NCBI GenBank assembly: GCA_021324305.1
Contig: JAJPJI010000019.1
Location: forward strand, 62,001-126,000
Reading direction: 5' to 3'
Length of the DNA stretch: 64,000 bases
Source of the DNA: Gammaproteobacteria bacterium
GTDB taxonomy: Bacteria; Pseudomonadota; Gammaproteobacteria; DSM-16500
Of this stretch, positions 1-9,091 are shown piece by piece; the stretch's first letter is position 1; each line of letters starts with the position of its first letter. The notes below the pieces were generated by a model, which made no database searches, was not told where the DNA came from, and saw only the letters and a list, made by a program, of their open reading frames with translations. The translations under genes were made by a program, and so were the position numbers.

Positions 1-88
1 CGCCTGCGCTAATAGGCCATCCAGATTGCGATTGCGTCCCTGCCACTGTGTTATTAAACACAAGTGACAAATTCGGAGATAATTAATC

Positions 89-601
89 ATGAACGAAAAA
101 ATATCTATCATCAGTATGCATGATGTTCCAACAATCCCGCGCCGTGTTGTCACTGGGCATAAAAATGGTGTGGCAACAATTATTCAGGATGAGCTGGTCA
201 GGAATGTCACGACGCACGAATCCGGGTTTGTGATATCAGATGTCTGGGCAACCGATGCCATGCCTGCCAAACTGGATAAATCAGCGGTAATTGCAGATTC
301 ATTATTTCCAGTGCTGCAAAAGAATGGAACGTTATTCCGTTACGTGCATATTCCACCAGACTCTGTTGTGAAGCAGCATTTTCCATCCAGGCCTGATGCA
401 CCGCATCCTCTCATGCATAAAACAGAAACACTGGATTACATTATCATTCTTTCAGGTGAAGTGTATTTGATGATGGAAGATACGGAGACATTATTGAAAC
501 CTGGGGACATTGTCATACAGAGCGCAACCAATCATGCCTGGAGCAATCGAACAAATACACCCTGTATTCAGCTTGCCATATTGCTAGATGCCAGTGAGTA
601 A
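89..601 (+). CDS. Cupin-domain protein
   Basis: A 170-residue cytosolic protein whose C-terminal half (about residues 95-165) is a single cupin beta-barrel. The sequence reads through a predicted strand/turn pattern with His at 'PHPLMHKTETLDY', a Gly-containing turn at 'LSGEVYL', and the second cupin motif 'LKPGDIVIQSATNHAWSN', whose Asp/His fit a metal site. No signal peptide is present. The start has a GGAGA Shine-Dalgarno about 8 bases upstream (positions 76-80). Cupins of this size are often small-molecule dioxygenases, isomerases or sensors, and the substrate cannot be read from the sequence. It is followed by a separately transcribed secreted peptidase gene. Confidence 0.75.
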   Translation: MNEKISIISMHDVPTIPRRVVTGHKNGVATIIQDELVRNVTTHESGFVISDVWATDAMPAKLDKSAVIADSLFPVLQKNGTLFRYVHIPPDSVVKQHFPSRPDAPHPLMHKTETLDYIIILSGEVYLMMEDTETLLKPGDIVIQSATNHAWSNRTNTPCIQLAILLDASE

Positions 602-640
602 TTTATTACAAAGAATTTCAATGTCTGTCTGGTAACAGTG

Positions 641-652
641 ATATCATGATAT
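641..652. promoter_or_regulatory. 12-bp perfect palindrome upstream of the M64 peptidase
   Basis: ATATCATGATAT reads the same on both strands and sits about 60 bases before the peptidase start. It could be an operator half-pair or chance. A related GATATC-rich palindrome occurs at 3148-3168 and a longer one at 18990-19009. Confidence 0.25.
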
Positions 653-712
653 TCTGTCTGAATCCAATTGGCTGCCAGGCAGCTTAATACTTTATGGAAG
701 GAATTTTATAAC

Positions 713-2086
713 ATGAGGTTCATAATATTTTTATCGGCCAGCTTATTATTGTTCTTTCAATCGTCAGCATTTGCAAATCCCTATTGGGATCCACATAAAG
801 TACCAAAAGATATTCAATATTCTGATTCAAGATTGGTACTGCCTGATATCAATAACTTTAAAATTGTAAATAATGCTGATGCGATTGATGTGTTGCGCAT
901 TCAGGTGGATTGGCAAGAGAATGATGAGCGTTACCATGTCAGTAAAATGATTGTTGAACCTTCAGGAACACCGACGCTGCTCGCACGCAGTAAAATCAAA
1001 CCGCGATTTGGCAGTTATCTTGGTGTGCTGCGCGACAATGAAACAGGCGAGGCGGTTTATTACGATTCCATTGGAACAGGAAAAGAGTATCGCAAACTCG
1101 CTCGCGCGATTAACCTGCGTTTTCCTGTCCCGGCTGGTGATATGACATTTGAATTGTATGCTGAGAATCCTGTTTCTGGCGTGATGGAAAGGGTGGTCAG
1201 TCAGCATCTTGCGCAACTTCAGCTGCAAAAATCCCGTCAGCATACTGAAGGACTTGAAATTCGCGAGCTCGCTCTTGCCAGCAAGACGCCGTCGCTTCGG
1301 GTAAACATCTATGCTGATGGCTATTTAAGTAACGAGAAGGATTTATTCTGGCAGCATGCACTGAAAACAGTACAGACATTGCAGAGAGAAAAATTTCCCG
1401 GAATCGAGTTCATGAGTTTTTACGGCGTATTTCATGCCTCTAACAAAAGACTGGGCAGTCCAGGTGATCTGGGTACGCCTGTTCCTGAATATGATTCATT
1501 CCTGGGTCTATATTATCCATACTGGGATAATTTTGGCCGCTGGTATGACATTGTCTATCCGACCCGCGAAGATAAATTCCGTCAAGGCCTGGCTGCGGCG
1601 CCTTATGATTATCCTATCGTACTGATAAACAGTACTGGTTACTGGGGCGTTGGCAATTATATGTCGCATACCGCGATACCTGCTGCAAATTCAATGTACT
1701 TTACCTACTTGCTGCTCCATGAGTTTGGACATTTCTTTGGCTTGAATGAAGAATACGAAGGGGGCGGGCGCACAGAACTGGAGTTTGCTCCCGATATAGC
1801 TGAACCCTGGTCGCAAAATATTACTTTTCTCACAGATACACGTTACGATAATTTGAAATGGAAAACATTCGTCGACAGCCATATTCAACTGCCAACCCCA
1901 GATGCTGTCTGGCGATCTTCACCGCCTGTTTATGGTGCTTATGCCGGCGGTTATGCAGACTCCGCGAGCAGTCGTGGTCGCAGCCACAAGCCGGGTCTTG
2001 GCTGTGTCATGGAAGCCAATAAACACTTTTGCGGCATTTGTGCGTACGCGATAGAAGAAGTGGTTCGACATGGGTTGGGAGAGTAA
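713..2086 (+). CDS. Secreted M64-type zinc peptidase
   Basis: The 457-residue product begins with a typical Sec signal peptide (MRFIIFLSASLLLFFQSSAFA, cleavage after AFA). ATG 713 is chosen over the upstream TTG 668 because a GGAAGGA ribosome site (696-702) lies at the right distance and the signal peptide starts there. Residues 336-340 are HEFGH, within 'HEFGHFFGLNEEY'. This is the extended HExGHxxGxxxEY zinc-binding pattern of IgA-peptidase M64 family enzymes. The N-terminal ~200 residues form a beta-rich domain as in M64_N proteins. Several late Cys residues may form disulphides. It probably acts in the periplasm or outside the cell on host or envelope proteins. The family call is good and the substrate unknown. 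Confidence 0.82.
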   Translation: MRFIIFLSASLLLFFQSSAFANPYWDPHKVPKDIQYSDSRLVLPDINNFKIVNNADAIDVLRIQVDWQENDERYHVSKMIVEPSGTPTLLARSKIKPRFGSYLGVLRDNETGEAVYYDSIGTGKEYRKLARAINLRFPVPAGDMTFELYAENPVSGVMERVVSQHLAQLQLQKSRQHTEGLEIRELALASKTPSLRVNIYADGYLSNEKDLFWQHALKTVQTLQREKFPGIEFMSFYGVFHASNKRLGSPGDLGTPVPEYDSFLGLYYPYWDNFGRWYDIVYPTREDKFRQGLAAAPYDYPIVLINSTGYWGVGNYMSHTAIPAANSMYFTYLLLHEFGHFFGLNEEYEGGGRTELEFAPDIAEPWSQNITFLTDTRYDNLKWKTFVDSHIQLPTPDAVWRSSPPVYGAYAGGYADSASSRGRSHKPGLGCVMEANKHFCGICAYAIEEVVRHGLGE

Positions 2087-2195
2087 AAAACTGGCGGGGC
2101 CGAGAACCCCGCTATGCTTGCAGCAAGCACGCCGTTGTCCATCAGTGAGATTAACAGTGCAAGCAGCGGCGACAGATTCAGTCCTGTATGCTTGT

Positions 2196-3119
2196 TTATT
2201 GCCTGTGTTTCACAAATGTTCCGTCTTGAAATTCCTGAAATGCCTTTCTTAATTCATCATGAGTATTCATGACAATGGGACCATACCATGCGACAGGTTC
2301 ACGTAGTGGCTTTCCTGATATGAGCAGAAAGCGGACGGAATGCTTGTCAGTGGTGATACTGACACGCGAGCCGCCCGTTGCATACAGCACTAATGTTCCA
2401 TTGCCGCAGGGGCAGGGGGGCTGCATGTCAAAATAATTGATGCCTGCGGCATCATGCGCAAATGGCGTTCTTGACGGATCGAAATATGCTTCGCCATCGA
2501 TCACATAAGCAAATACTGTGTGGTCTGCTTTTACTGGATGTGTGAATGTTTTACCGGCCGGCAATTCAATATCCAGATATTCGGGGTCTGTGATGATATC
2601 CTGAACGGGTCCGCGTGTGCCGTTAATTTCACCGCAAATAATACGTACCGATGCGCCATCCTGGGTGGTGATGAGCGGTATTTGCATTTTTTTGACTTCC
2701 CGATAGCGTGGATCCATCATTTTTGTCTGAGCGGGCAGATTGGCCCATAACTGAAATCCCAGCATTTGTCCTTTGCTGTTCCCTTTGGGCATTTCCTGGT
2801 GAATGATGCCGCTGCCAGCTGTCATCCATTGAACATCACCGGCGGAGATATTGCCTCTGTTTCCCATGCTGTCACCATGTTCGACATTGCCGTCTAACAC
2901 ATAGGTAATGGTTTCTATGCCGCGATGTGGGTGCCAGGGAAAGCCCGCTTTATAATCAGCAGGGTTTTCCGACCGGAAATCGTCCAAAAGCAAAAATGGA
3001 TCGAGGAGAGGGAGTTCGTGAAAGCCGAATGCGCGTTTTAAATGTACGCCGGCTCCTTCAATGGTTGGTTCGCTTTTCCAGATTTTCTGTATTATTCGTA
3101 GTCCTTTGTTGTCTTGCAT
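2196..3119 (-). CDS. Pirin-family bicupin protein
   Basis: A 307-residue protein of the pirin family. The N-terminal cupin carries the complete metal-ligand set: two His in 'WHPHRGIET', then His and Glu in 'SGIIHQEMP' about 45 residues later. A second degenerate cupin follows. Bacterial pirins such as YhhW act as quercetin 2,3-dioxygenases or redox-sensing metabolic regulators. ATG 3119 has an AGGAG site 6-7 bases upstream on the minus strand and is preferred to GTG 3143. The gene is divergent from mltA and shares its short upstream region, which holds two GATATC elements. Confidence 0.85.
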   Translation of the reverse strand: MQDNKGLRIIQKIWKSEPTIEGAGVHLKRAFGFHELPLLDPFLLLDDFRSENPADYKAGFPWHPHRGIETITYVLDGNVEHGDSMGNRGNISAGDVQWMTAGSGIIHQEMPKGNSKGQMLGFQLWANLPAQTKMMDPRYREVKKMQIPLITTQDGASVRIICGEINGTRGPVQDIITDPEYLDIELPAGKTFTHPVKADHTVFAYVIDGEAYFDPSRTPFAHDAAGINYFDMQPPCPCGNGTLVLYATGGSRVSITTDKHSVRFLLISGKPLREPVAWYGPIVMNTHDELRKAFQEFQDGTFVKHRQ

Positions 3120-3147
3120 GGTCTGCTCCTGTTTCCATGTCACATGC

Positions 3148-3168
3148 GATATCGTTATTCATGATATC
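3148..3168. promoter_or_regulatory. Paired GATATC elements between pirin and mltA
   Basis: Two self-complementary GATATC hexamers (3148-3153 and 3163-3168) lie 9 bases apart in the short divergent intergenic region, centred between the two start sites. They could be an operator for either gene. No matching regulator is recognised. Confidence 0.2.
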
Positions 3169-3282
3169 ACGTTACTGAGGAGGTTTAAGGCAAATATGAC
3201 TCAGCTCCTGCGTTCTTTCAATGGCGGAATATGGATGAATGAGATAGGATGTGCGTATCGATTTCTGCAAGTGATAAAGGAC

Positions 3283-4461
3283 ATGCGTCTGGTCAAACGT
3301 TTTCTAATTCGCATTATAATCGTGTCTTGCGGGCTGCTTCCCGGGCAGCAATGTTTGTCGGAGCCGGCGGCAGAAATGACATTGTCACAGACGGATTACA
3401 GACAATTACCATCCTGGGAACAGGATGACCACAGCAGAGCCCTGCTTGCGTTCAGACTCTCTTGCACAGAGATATTAAGACGTGATCCCCAGTCAGATTT
3501 TAATGCAGGCTTGAAGTCTGTTGCCCTTCAGCAATGGCAGCGCGCTTGTCAGGCGGCAATGAAAATACATCAACCAGATCAGCTCACCGCACGGCGTTTT
3601 TTTGAAACCTGGTTTGCGCCGTATCACGTGTCCAATGAAGGAAAGCATGAAGGTTTATTTACAGGGTATTACATGCCGCTGTTGCATGCCCGTTTGAAGC
3701 CCAGTAAAAAATTTTCCATCCCGATACATGCATTGCCAAACGATCTGGTGAAAGTTGACCTGGGACTGTTCCGGCCTGAATTTGCTGGAAAGAGCATAGT
3801 AGGGCAAGTCAGGAACAACATGTTATTTCCCTATCCGGATCGCAAGGCAATTATTGAAGGTATGATCGACGGCAAGGCGCGAACGCTGGCATGGAGTGAT
3901 AACCCGATCGATGTGTTTTTTGCCCAGGTTCAGGGATCCGCGGTGATTGAACTGCACAATAAACGTCGTTTTATTATCGGGTATGCAGGTGATAATGGAC
4001 GCCGTTATTCCTCGATAGGGAAAATTCTGGTCGCGAATAATGAATTGACCAGGCAAACCGTTTCCATGCAGTCAATTCGCATATGGCTCGCAAATCATCC
4101 TGATCAGGTTAATGCCATTCTGAATCAAAATGCATCCTATGTGTTTTTTAAAGTATTGCCTGATAAAAATCCATTAGGCACAGAAAAAGTGCCGCTGACG
4201 CCAGAGCGATCGCTGGCAGTTGATAACCGCTATATTCCCTTTGGAGCGCCTGTCTGGTTGAGCACTGCCATACCGGATGAATCCAGCGAATCACTCCTTC
4301 CCTTTCATCATTTATTGATTGCGCAGGATACAGGCGGGGCAATAAAAGGTGTGGTGCGCGGTGATGTATATTGGGGCACAGGCGATAAAGCCGAGTTTAT
4401 TGCTGGTCATATGAATAGTCCGGGCGAATACTGGATTTTGCTGCCTAAAGAGAATGTCTAA
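3283..4461 (+). CDS. mltA: Membrane-bound lytic murein transglycosylase A
   Basis: The 392-residue protein from ATG 3283 matches the MltA family. After the N-terminal signal there is an MltA barrel domain containing 'GLFTGYYMPLL', then the C-terminal 3D domain with 'AQDTGGAIKGVVRGDVYWG', whose conserved Asp residues include the catalytic acid. MltA cleaves the MurNAc-GlcNAc bond of peptidoglycan, forming 1,6-anhydro ends. The leader 'FLIRIIIVSCG' contains a lipobox-like IVSC, consistent with an outer-membrane lipoprotein as in E. coli. Start choice is uncertain: ATG 3196, downstream of a GAGGAGG, would add 29 residues before the signal, and the reading frame is open further upstream. Confidence 0.88.
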   Translation: MRLVKRFLIRIIIVSCGLLPGQQCLSEPAAEMTLSQTDYRQLPSWEQDDHSRALLAFRLSCTEILRRDPQSDFNAGLKSVALQQWQRACQAAMKIHQPDQLTARRFFETWFAPYHVSNEGKHEGLFTGYYMPLLHARLKPSKKFSIPIHALPNDLVKVDLGLFRPEFAGKSIVGQVRNNMLFPYPDRKAIIEGMIDGKARTLAWSDNPIDVFFAQVQGSAVIELHNKRRFIIGYAGDNGRRYSSIGKILVANNELTRQTVSMQSIRIWLANHPDQVNAILNQNASYVFFKVLPDKNPLGTEKVPLTPERSLAVDNRYIPFGAPVWLSTAIPDESSESLLPFHHLLIAQDTGGAIKGVVRGDVYWGTGDKAEFIAGHMNSPGEYWILLPKENV

Positions 4462-4512
4462 TCGTAACAATGTGACGATTTCAGCAATATTAAAATAAAG
4501 TTAAATACACCT

Positions 4513-4529
4513 GCGTCCTGTCTGGACGC
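4513..4529. terminator. Small GC hairpin downstream of mltA
   Basis: GCGTCC (4513-4518) pairs with GGACGC (4524-4529) around a 5-base loop, 50 bases after the mltA stop. There is no T-run after it, so it is a weak terminator candidate. The remaining 4540-4701 stretch is very AT-rich, with no gene. Confidence 0.3.
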
Positions 4530-4701
4530 GCAAAGACATGTTCGCATATCCGCATCTGCTTATAAATTCACGTTTTATCTAATATTATTTTAATCTGCTC
4601 GTTATAAAATAAACACGTACAAAAATAATAATAAAAAATCTACCTGGCCATGATTCGCCGTTCAACAAGAAAATTAAAATAATAAAAGTAAAAAAAGAAG
4701 G

Positions 4702-5955
4702 ATGGCGAGTCACTGGGTAGATAAATTGACATACGAGGATCTCTGCGTGGCAAGTAGTGCATTTAACCCATTGAACAAGACTCTGACTCCGATAACCAGT
4801 AATGGCAATATTCTTGCAGTCAAGCATAAGACACAACCTATCACTGATGCTGAACGGCATACGCTTAATACAATCTATAATGAATCGGTAATACGTATGG
4901 AACGGACGTTGCAATTACTGGAAAAACTCGACATCTGTTTGTCATCCAGAAGTATCGATGAACAATATAAAGTTAAAAACATAAAGCAGATGCTTATTGA
5001 TGAAGAAGTTGATCCGGATGTTTTGCATGCGCTCAAAATGGTAAAGAGGCATTTTTATATCAATATTACCAATAATACAATAGCCAATGTCATTCAGGGC
5101 GTACGTATTCTCCACGATAATCTCTTGAAAACCTGTAAAGGGCTTATGGGCCAAATGGATGTTCGGCTTCAGGTGCTGCCGCATAATCCAAGTGCGGCGG
5201 AGATCAGCAAGTTGTATGACAAGACATATGTGCTTGTCCCTGACAACAGCGGCGGCTGGGAATTGTCATATTACGAAGACAGAGTCAAAAAAAAGACTAT
5301 TCCGATTAATGACGTGGACGCACAGATTAATAATATTCCGAGCGTTGAGCTGGCCACGGTAAACGCATCGTTAATAATCAGAAAAATCATGCTGTATCAT
5401 GCAAAGAATATGCAGTCGAAAAATGATAATGTTTATATTTCCAATATTTCCGTAAAAAAGCAAAACGATGTGAATAACCTTGCCATTGGATATGTCCACT
5501 ATGTACGTAAAGGTGTGGCATGGGAAAATTACGGCCCGATTTATCTCGATTACAGGCTGCTGCAAAACAAGCCGTTTTTGGCTTTGATTACATTGATGCA
5601 TGAAGCGTCGCATCGGTATGGCTGGGTTCAGGATAGAGGGTATTATCATCAAGAGAAGTTATTAAAAAATGGCAAAGGCAGCCGTCCTTATCCTGAAGAC
5701 CTTGGCAAATCGCCGCCAAAGGCATTGAATAATGCCGATTCGTATGCCTATTTTGTTGCTGATGTAACTGGCATGAATGGATTATATGACAAGCAGAATA
5801 GTCCAGCATGGCTTGATCCTAAAAAAATTCAACCATTGCCAGCGCAAAAAAGCCCGGGCAGTGCCTTGAAAAAATTCTCACTGTTTGCATTGGGCGCTGT
5901 CGCGGTAGGCGGTATTTGCTATCTGGTTTCCAGGCGAGGTTTTTCCAATTCCTGA
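4702..5955 (+). CDS. Aspzincin (M35-like) metallopeptidase with C-terminal membrane anchor
   Basis: A 417-residue protein with no N-terminal signal peptide. Residues 300-304 are HEASH, and Asp311 follows in 'WVQDRGYY', where aspzincins place their third zinc ligand. About 30 residues later comes 'NNADSYAYF' (343-351), the N-A-D-x-Y-x-x-F signature of the M35/lysine-specific metalloendopeptidase group. The first ~220 residues are mostly helical and unassigned. A single hydrophobic segment (about 391-410) followed by RRG ends the protein and makes it a tail-anchored candidate. Lack of a Sec signal plus a eukaryote-type protease domain is compatible with a type IVB effector, but that is inference. 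An AAGAAGGA ribosome site precedes the ATG closely. Codon use is AT-rich, like neighbouring effector-like genes. Confidence 0.7.
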   Translation: MASHWVDKLTYEDLCVASSAFNPLNKTLTPITSNGNILAVKHKTQPITDAERHTLNTIYNESVIRMERTLQLLEKLDICLSSRSIDEQYKVKNIKQMLIDEEVDPDVLHALKMVKRHFYINITNNTIANVIQGVRILHDNLLKTCKGLMGQMDVRLQVLPHNPSAAEISKLYDKTYVLVPDNSGGWELSYYEDRVKKKTIPINDVDAQINNIPSVELATVNASLIIRKIMLYHAKNMQSKNDNVYISNISVKKQNDVNNLAIGYVHYVRKGVAWENYGPIYLDYRLLQNKPFLALITLMHEASHRYGWVQDRGYYHQEKLLKNGKGSRPYPEDLGKSPPKALNNADSYAYFVADVTGMNGLYDKQNSPAWLDPKKIQPLPAQKSPGSALKKFSLFALGAVAVGGICYLVSRRGFSNS

Positions 5956-6044
5956 TTGTGTGCGCATGATCTGTGCTCCGTCATATAGCGAACCTGATAT
6001 TAATATGTGTATTATTATCTCATCTTAATTCAGGGCTGCATGGC

Positions 6045-6776
6045 ATGATGTACGGAAAATTGTGTACGGAATTTTATGATCTTGACAAACGGTTCGCGGA
6101 TGCCGATGAAATCAGTTTTTATCAACCATGTCTGGATCAGGCAGATGTCATTCTTGAACCAATGTGCGGCTCCGGCCGTTTGCTGATCCCGCTATTGCAG
6201 CAAGGATATAGTATTCATGGTGTTGATAATTCTGTTTCCATGCTGGAAAGCTGTAAACAGCGAGCCAGGGCCAGAGGGCTGGACCCAGTGCTTTATCATG
6301 ACTCAATCGAAACCATGGATTTGCCCTGTCGATATAATGTCATATTGATACCATTGGGTTCGTTTCAGCTGCTTTATCCGCGTTCTGCGGCATATCAGGC
6401 TTTGAGCAACTTTAACAGGCATCTGCTTGAAGGCGGCAAGCTGATACTGGATTTATTTGTTCCCTGGGATGCTTTATCCAAGCGCAATGAGAACGAGTTC
6501 AATACAAAGGAAGTATTGACGCCTGATGGTGGAAAAATTGTCTATCAGTCGCATGATCAGATAAATATATATGATCAGAATATTTATAGTGAAGCAGTTT
6601 ATAAAAAAATTATAAATGATCAGATTGTCGCTGATGAATACGAGCAAATGCATATTAGCTGGTATTACCGATATGAGATGGAACTAATGCTGGAGAAATT
6701 TGGTTTCAGGCATATTTCATTTCAGGAAAAAATTTTCCGTGACGAAAATCACATGCTGTTTATTGCTGAAAAGTAA
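6045..6776 (+). CDS. Class I SAM-dependent methyltransferase
   Basis: A 243-residue protein from ATG 6045 (ATG 6048 is equally possible). The frame is open upstream to GTG 5973 but that stretch looks non-coding. Motif I 'VILEPMCGSGRLLIPLLQQG' is the glycine-rich SAM-binding loop (about residues 38-57). 'IHGVDNSVSML' supplies the acidic ribose-binding residue, and 'YNVILIPLGSFQLL' resembles motif IV/post-II. The C-terminal half carries the substrate-specific part and cannot be assigned. It is a stand-alone enzyme between two unrelated genes, so the substrate is unknown. Confidence 0.75.
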   Translation: MMYGKLCTEFYDLDKRFADADEISFYQPCLDQADVILEPMCGSGRLLIPLLQQGYSIHGVDNSVSMLESCKQRARARGLDPVLYHDSIETMDLPCRYNVILIPLGSFQLLYPRSAAYQALSNFNRHLLEGGKLILDLFVPWDALSKRNENEFNTKEVLTPDGGKIVYQSHDQINIYDQNIYSEAVYKKIINDQIVADEYEQMHISWYYRYEMELMLEKFGFRHISFQEKIFRDENHMLFIAEK

Positions 6777-7012
6777 GAACTTTTAGATTGATATATATGG
6801 AAATTGATGTATCACATATTAAACAATGCATTTACATATGCATAATAAATCGACAGAATAAATAGACGAATCCAGCATGTCTTCATATCTGATTGATATA
6901 AGTGATGAATTTCAGATTCATCGCTATAAGCTTGATATCAAATTAATCAAGCCTGATCCTGTTGGATGTCCCGAAATGATCAATCAACCGATACCGGTTA
7001 CAGTTAATCGGG

Positions 7013-7339
7013 GTGTTTGGATTCGGTATGGCAACTGGTGTGCATGCATTGGCTCCGTCCATTAACAAGATGCTGAGTATCATGAAAATGGATTTTGATG
7101 CAAGCCGCTGTACGGTACCACCGGGAAGAAAACTTGGCGAAATCTATTTTACGACGCGTGAAATGGAAGTGCTGCAATTTTCAGCGCGTGATAAAACAGC
7201 ACGCGAAATAGCCGGTATACTGAATCTGTTGGTTAGAACAGTTGAACAGTATCTGGAAAATATAAAATGTAAAATGGGCGTGTCAAGTAAATCCGAAATG
7301 ATTGATAAGGCAATCAGCGAACTCAATATTAACCTCTAA
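7013..7339 (+). CDS. LuxR-type HTH protein, possibly N-terminally truncated
   Basis: The last ~65 residues are a LuxR/GerE DNA-binding domain: 'YFTTREMEVLQFSARDKTAREIAGILN' is helix 1-2, followed by 'RTVEQYLENIKCKMGVSSKSEMIDKA'. Only 30-40 residues precede it, where family members usually have a PAS, autoinducer or receiver domain. No start (GTG 7013, ATG 7028, ATG 7070) has a convincing ribosome site. A 62-codon ORF at 6877-7065 in another frame overlaps it and could be the shifted remainder of the N-terminal domain. It could therefore be a small intact regulator or a relic with a frameshift near 7010-7030. Confidence 0.5.
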   Translation: MFGFGMATGVHALAPSINKMLSIMKMDFDASRCTVPPGRKLGEIYFTTREMEVLQFSARDKTAREIAGILNLLVRTVEQYLENIKCKMGVSSKSEMIDKAISELNINL

Positions 7340-7360
7340 GATAATCACAAAAGCAGCAAG

Positions 7361-9052
7361 CTAATCCGATGCAGATAACAGGGTATACATGCTTCGGTTG
7401 GCTGCATCCTGGATGGTCGTCACAAAGTTCAGCTTGATATCATATTTAATCGCAAATGCGTAAAATTTTTCTGTTATTCCCGGGATGGATTCCTTGTCGT
7501 GGTACATGATAATCAGATTATTCTTGCCCTTGAAGTAATTCGTGTATAGCCATTCTTCGTTGGCGCTATCACTGTTCCTGAACATGGGATAAACGTAATT
7601 ACGATATTGAATGATTGGCGGGTAATCAGTCAGCAGGTAATAAATCTCATGAAATTTCATTCTGTCGTGATTGTTGTTTGCCAGCGCAAAAACCTGATTG
7701 TTAGGGCCGAAATCAATCGAGATCACAGCATCATATTCATTAATATGATGATTGATGTAATTGCTCAGCAGATAGACAGCGGGTGTCCACATTTGATTTT
7801 TGTACGCATACGGATTTTTGAATGCTGAAAGATAAAGCTGATCAGTATACAGCTGGGAAGCGGCAAGTGATAACGGGAGAAGAAATAAAGCGTAACTGAA
7901 TCGATACCGGGAGATGAGTGAATAAACTGAAGCCAGTGCGAGGAGAAACAGCAAATGATGCATTGGCCATAGGATCATTAAATGCTCTGAATTCCTTGCC
8001 TGCGGTGTCACGACAATCTGGATGAATTCAAGAACAAACATTAACAGGAAAAATAATAGCAGACGGTTATACCTTCGGTAATGTCTGTTACCTGTCCGTA
8101 AAACAAAAGACAGGATGAAGGTGATAAGCCAGCACAAAAACACGGCTATTTCAATGTAATTAACCAGTGTTGGCGCGGGGAGTGGATCGAGAAAGATGAA
8201 AAAATATCTTTCTGCCCCATTCATGGTATCGAGGTAAAGGTGGAGCATGTAAATGCATTTGCTGTATAAGGGTGCGAGCATCAGGAAGCCGAGATTGACA
8301 TTGATGAGTGAGGGAAGGATCAGGAGTATGATCGCAGCTGCGATGATGACTGAGAAGAGTATGATTATGCAGATTGCGGCGAAGGCATGCCTGCGGCAGA
8401 GAGAGTATATTTTTCCTGGATAGAATGTTAGCGCAGCGGCGACGAACGCTGATACGAACCAGATAAAATTGAGCTTGTTATACAGGCCGAGTGTCATGGC
8501 TGCTGCCAATAATGCCGGATAAAGCATCCGCCTGTCATGGATCATCCTGAAATATAAATAAAAAGAAAGAGCAACAAGCAGATTCTGCAAGACGACTGGC
8601 CCGAAATCAAACCTGGACTGAATGATATAAGCAGGGTCCGTTGATGCTATGAAAATAAAAAAGAGTAAAAATGCGGTGTTTTTAAAAATATATGCAGCGT
8701 TTTTGTACCAGAACAACAGTGTTAACGCAGCCAGCAAGATGGCAGGTATACGAATTGAGTAGACGTTGACGCCAAACAGTTTGAAGATGGGGAAATAAAG
8801 GTACGATTTTAATGCGCCTGCGTAGGGAAAAATCATGACGGGCACGTCGAAGATTTTTTTGTAAATAAAATCCGGGGTCAGTCCGCCAAGAGCCGCATTC
8901 ACGAAAAATGTCTCGTCGTAATTCAAGCCGGTCTGGTTCAAGTAGGCCACGCTGTAAATCAGGAAAAGGATCAGCGCGGTACAGATAGACAGAATGATGA
9001 AATTGCGGCTGGCTTTTTTTCCCTGACGTTCATCTCCATTTTGCTCTGACAT
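7361..9052 (-). CDS. GT39-like polyprenyl-phosphate glycosyltransferase
   Basis: A 563-residue integral membrane protein with about 11-13 hydrophobic segments. The first periplasmic loop after TM1 contains 'YDETFF', an acidic pair placed as in the ArnT/PMT (GT-C, PF13231) family, where Asp/Glu acts in catalysis. These enzymes transfer a sugar from a lipid-linked donor to lipid A, protein or glycolipid acceptors in the periplasm. A soluble C-terminal part (from about residue 440) contains 'DAVISIDFGPNNQVF'. The start has AAGGAG 7 bases upstream. It lies 39 bases behind the TIM-barrel gene at 9092 and is probably co-transcribed with it. Confidence 0.7.
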   Translation of the reverse strand: MSEQNGDERQGKKASRNFIILSICTALILFLIYSVAYLNQTGLNYDETFFVNAALGGLTPDFIYKKIFDVPVMIFPYAGALKSYLYFPIFKLFGVNVYSIRIPAILLAALTLLFWYKNAAYIFKNTAFLLFFIFIASTDPAYIIQSRFDFGPVVLQNLLVALSFYLYFRMIHDRRMLYPALLAAAMTLGLYNKLNFIWFVSAFVAAALTFYPGKIYSLCRRHAFAAICIIILFSVIIAAAIILLILPSLINVNLGFLMLAPLYSKCIYMLHLYLDTMNGAERYFFIFLDPLPAPTLVNYIEIAVFLCWLITFILSFVLRTGNRHYRRYNRLLLFFLLMFVLEFIQIVVTPQARNSEHLMILWPMHHLLFLLALASVYSLISRYRFSYALFLLPLSLAASQLYTDQLYLSAFKNPYAYKNQMWTPAVYLLSNYINHHINEYDAVISIDFGPNNQVFALANNNHDRMKFHEIYYLLTDYPPIIQYRNYVYPMFRNSDSANEEWLYTNYFKGKNNLIIMYHDKESIPGITEKFYAFAIKYDIKLNFVTTIQDAANRSMYTLLSASD

Positions 9053-9091
9053 TTTACGGCTCCTTGGCGTTCCATCGGGTCATGTGTAGCG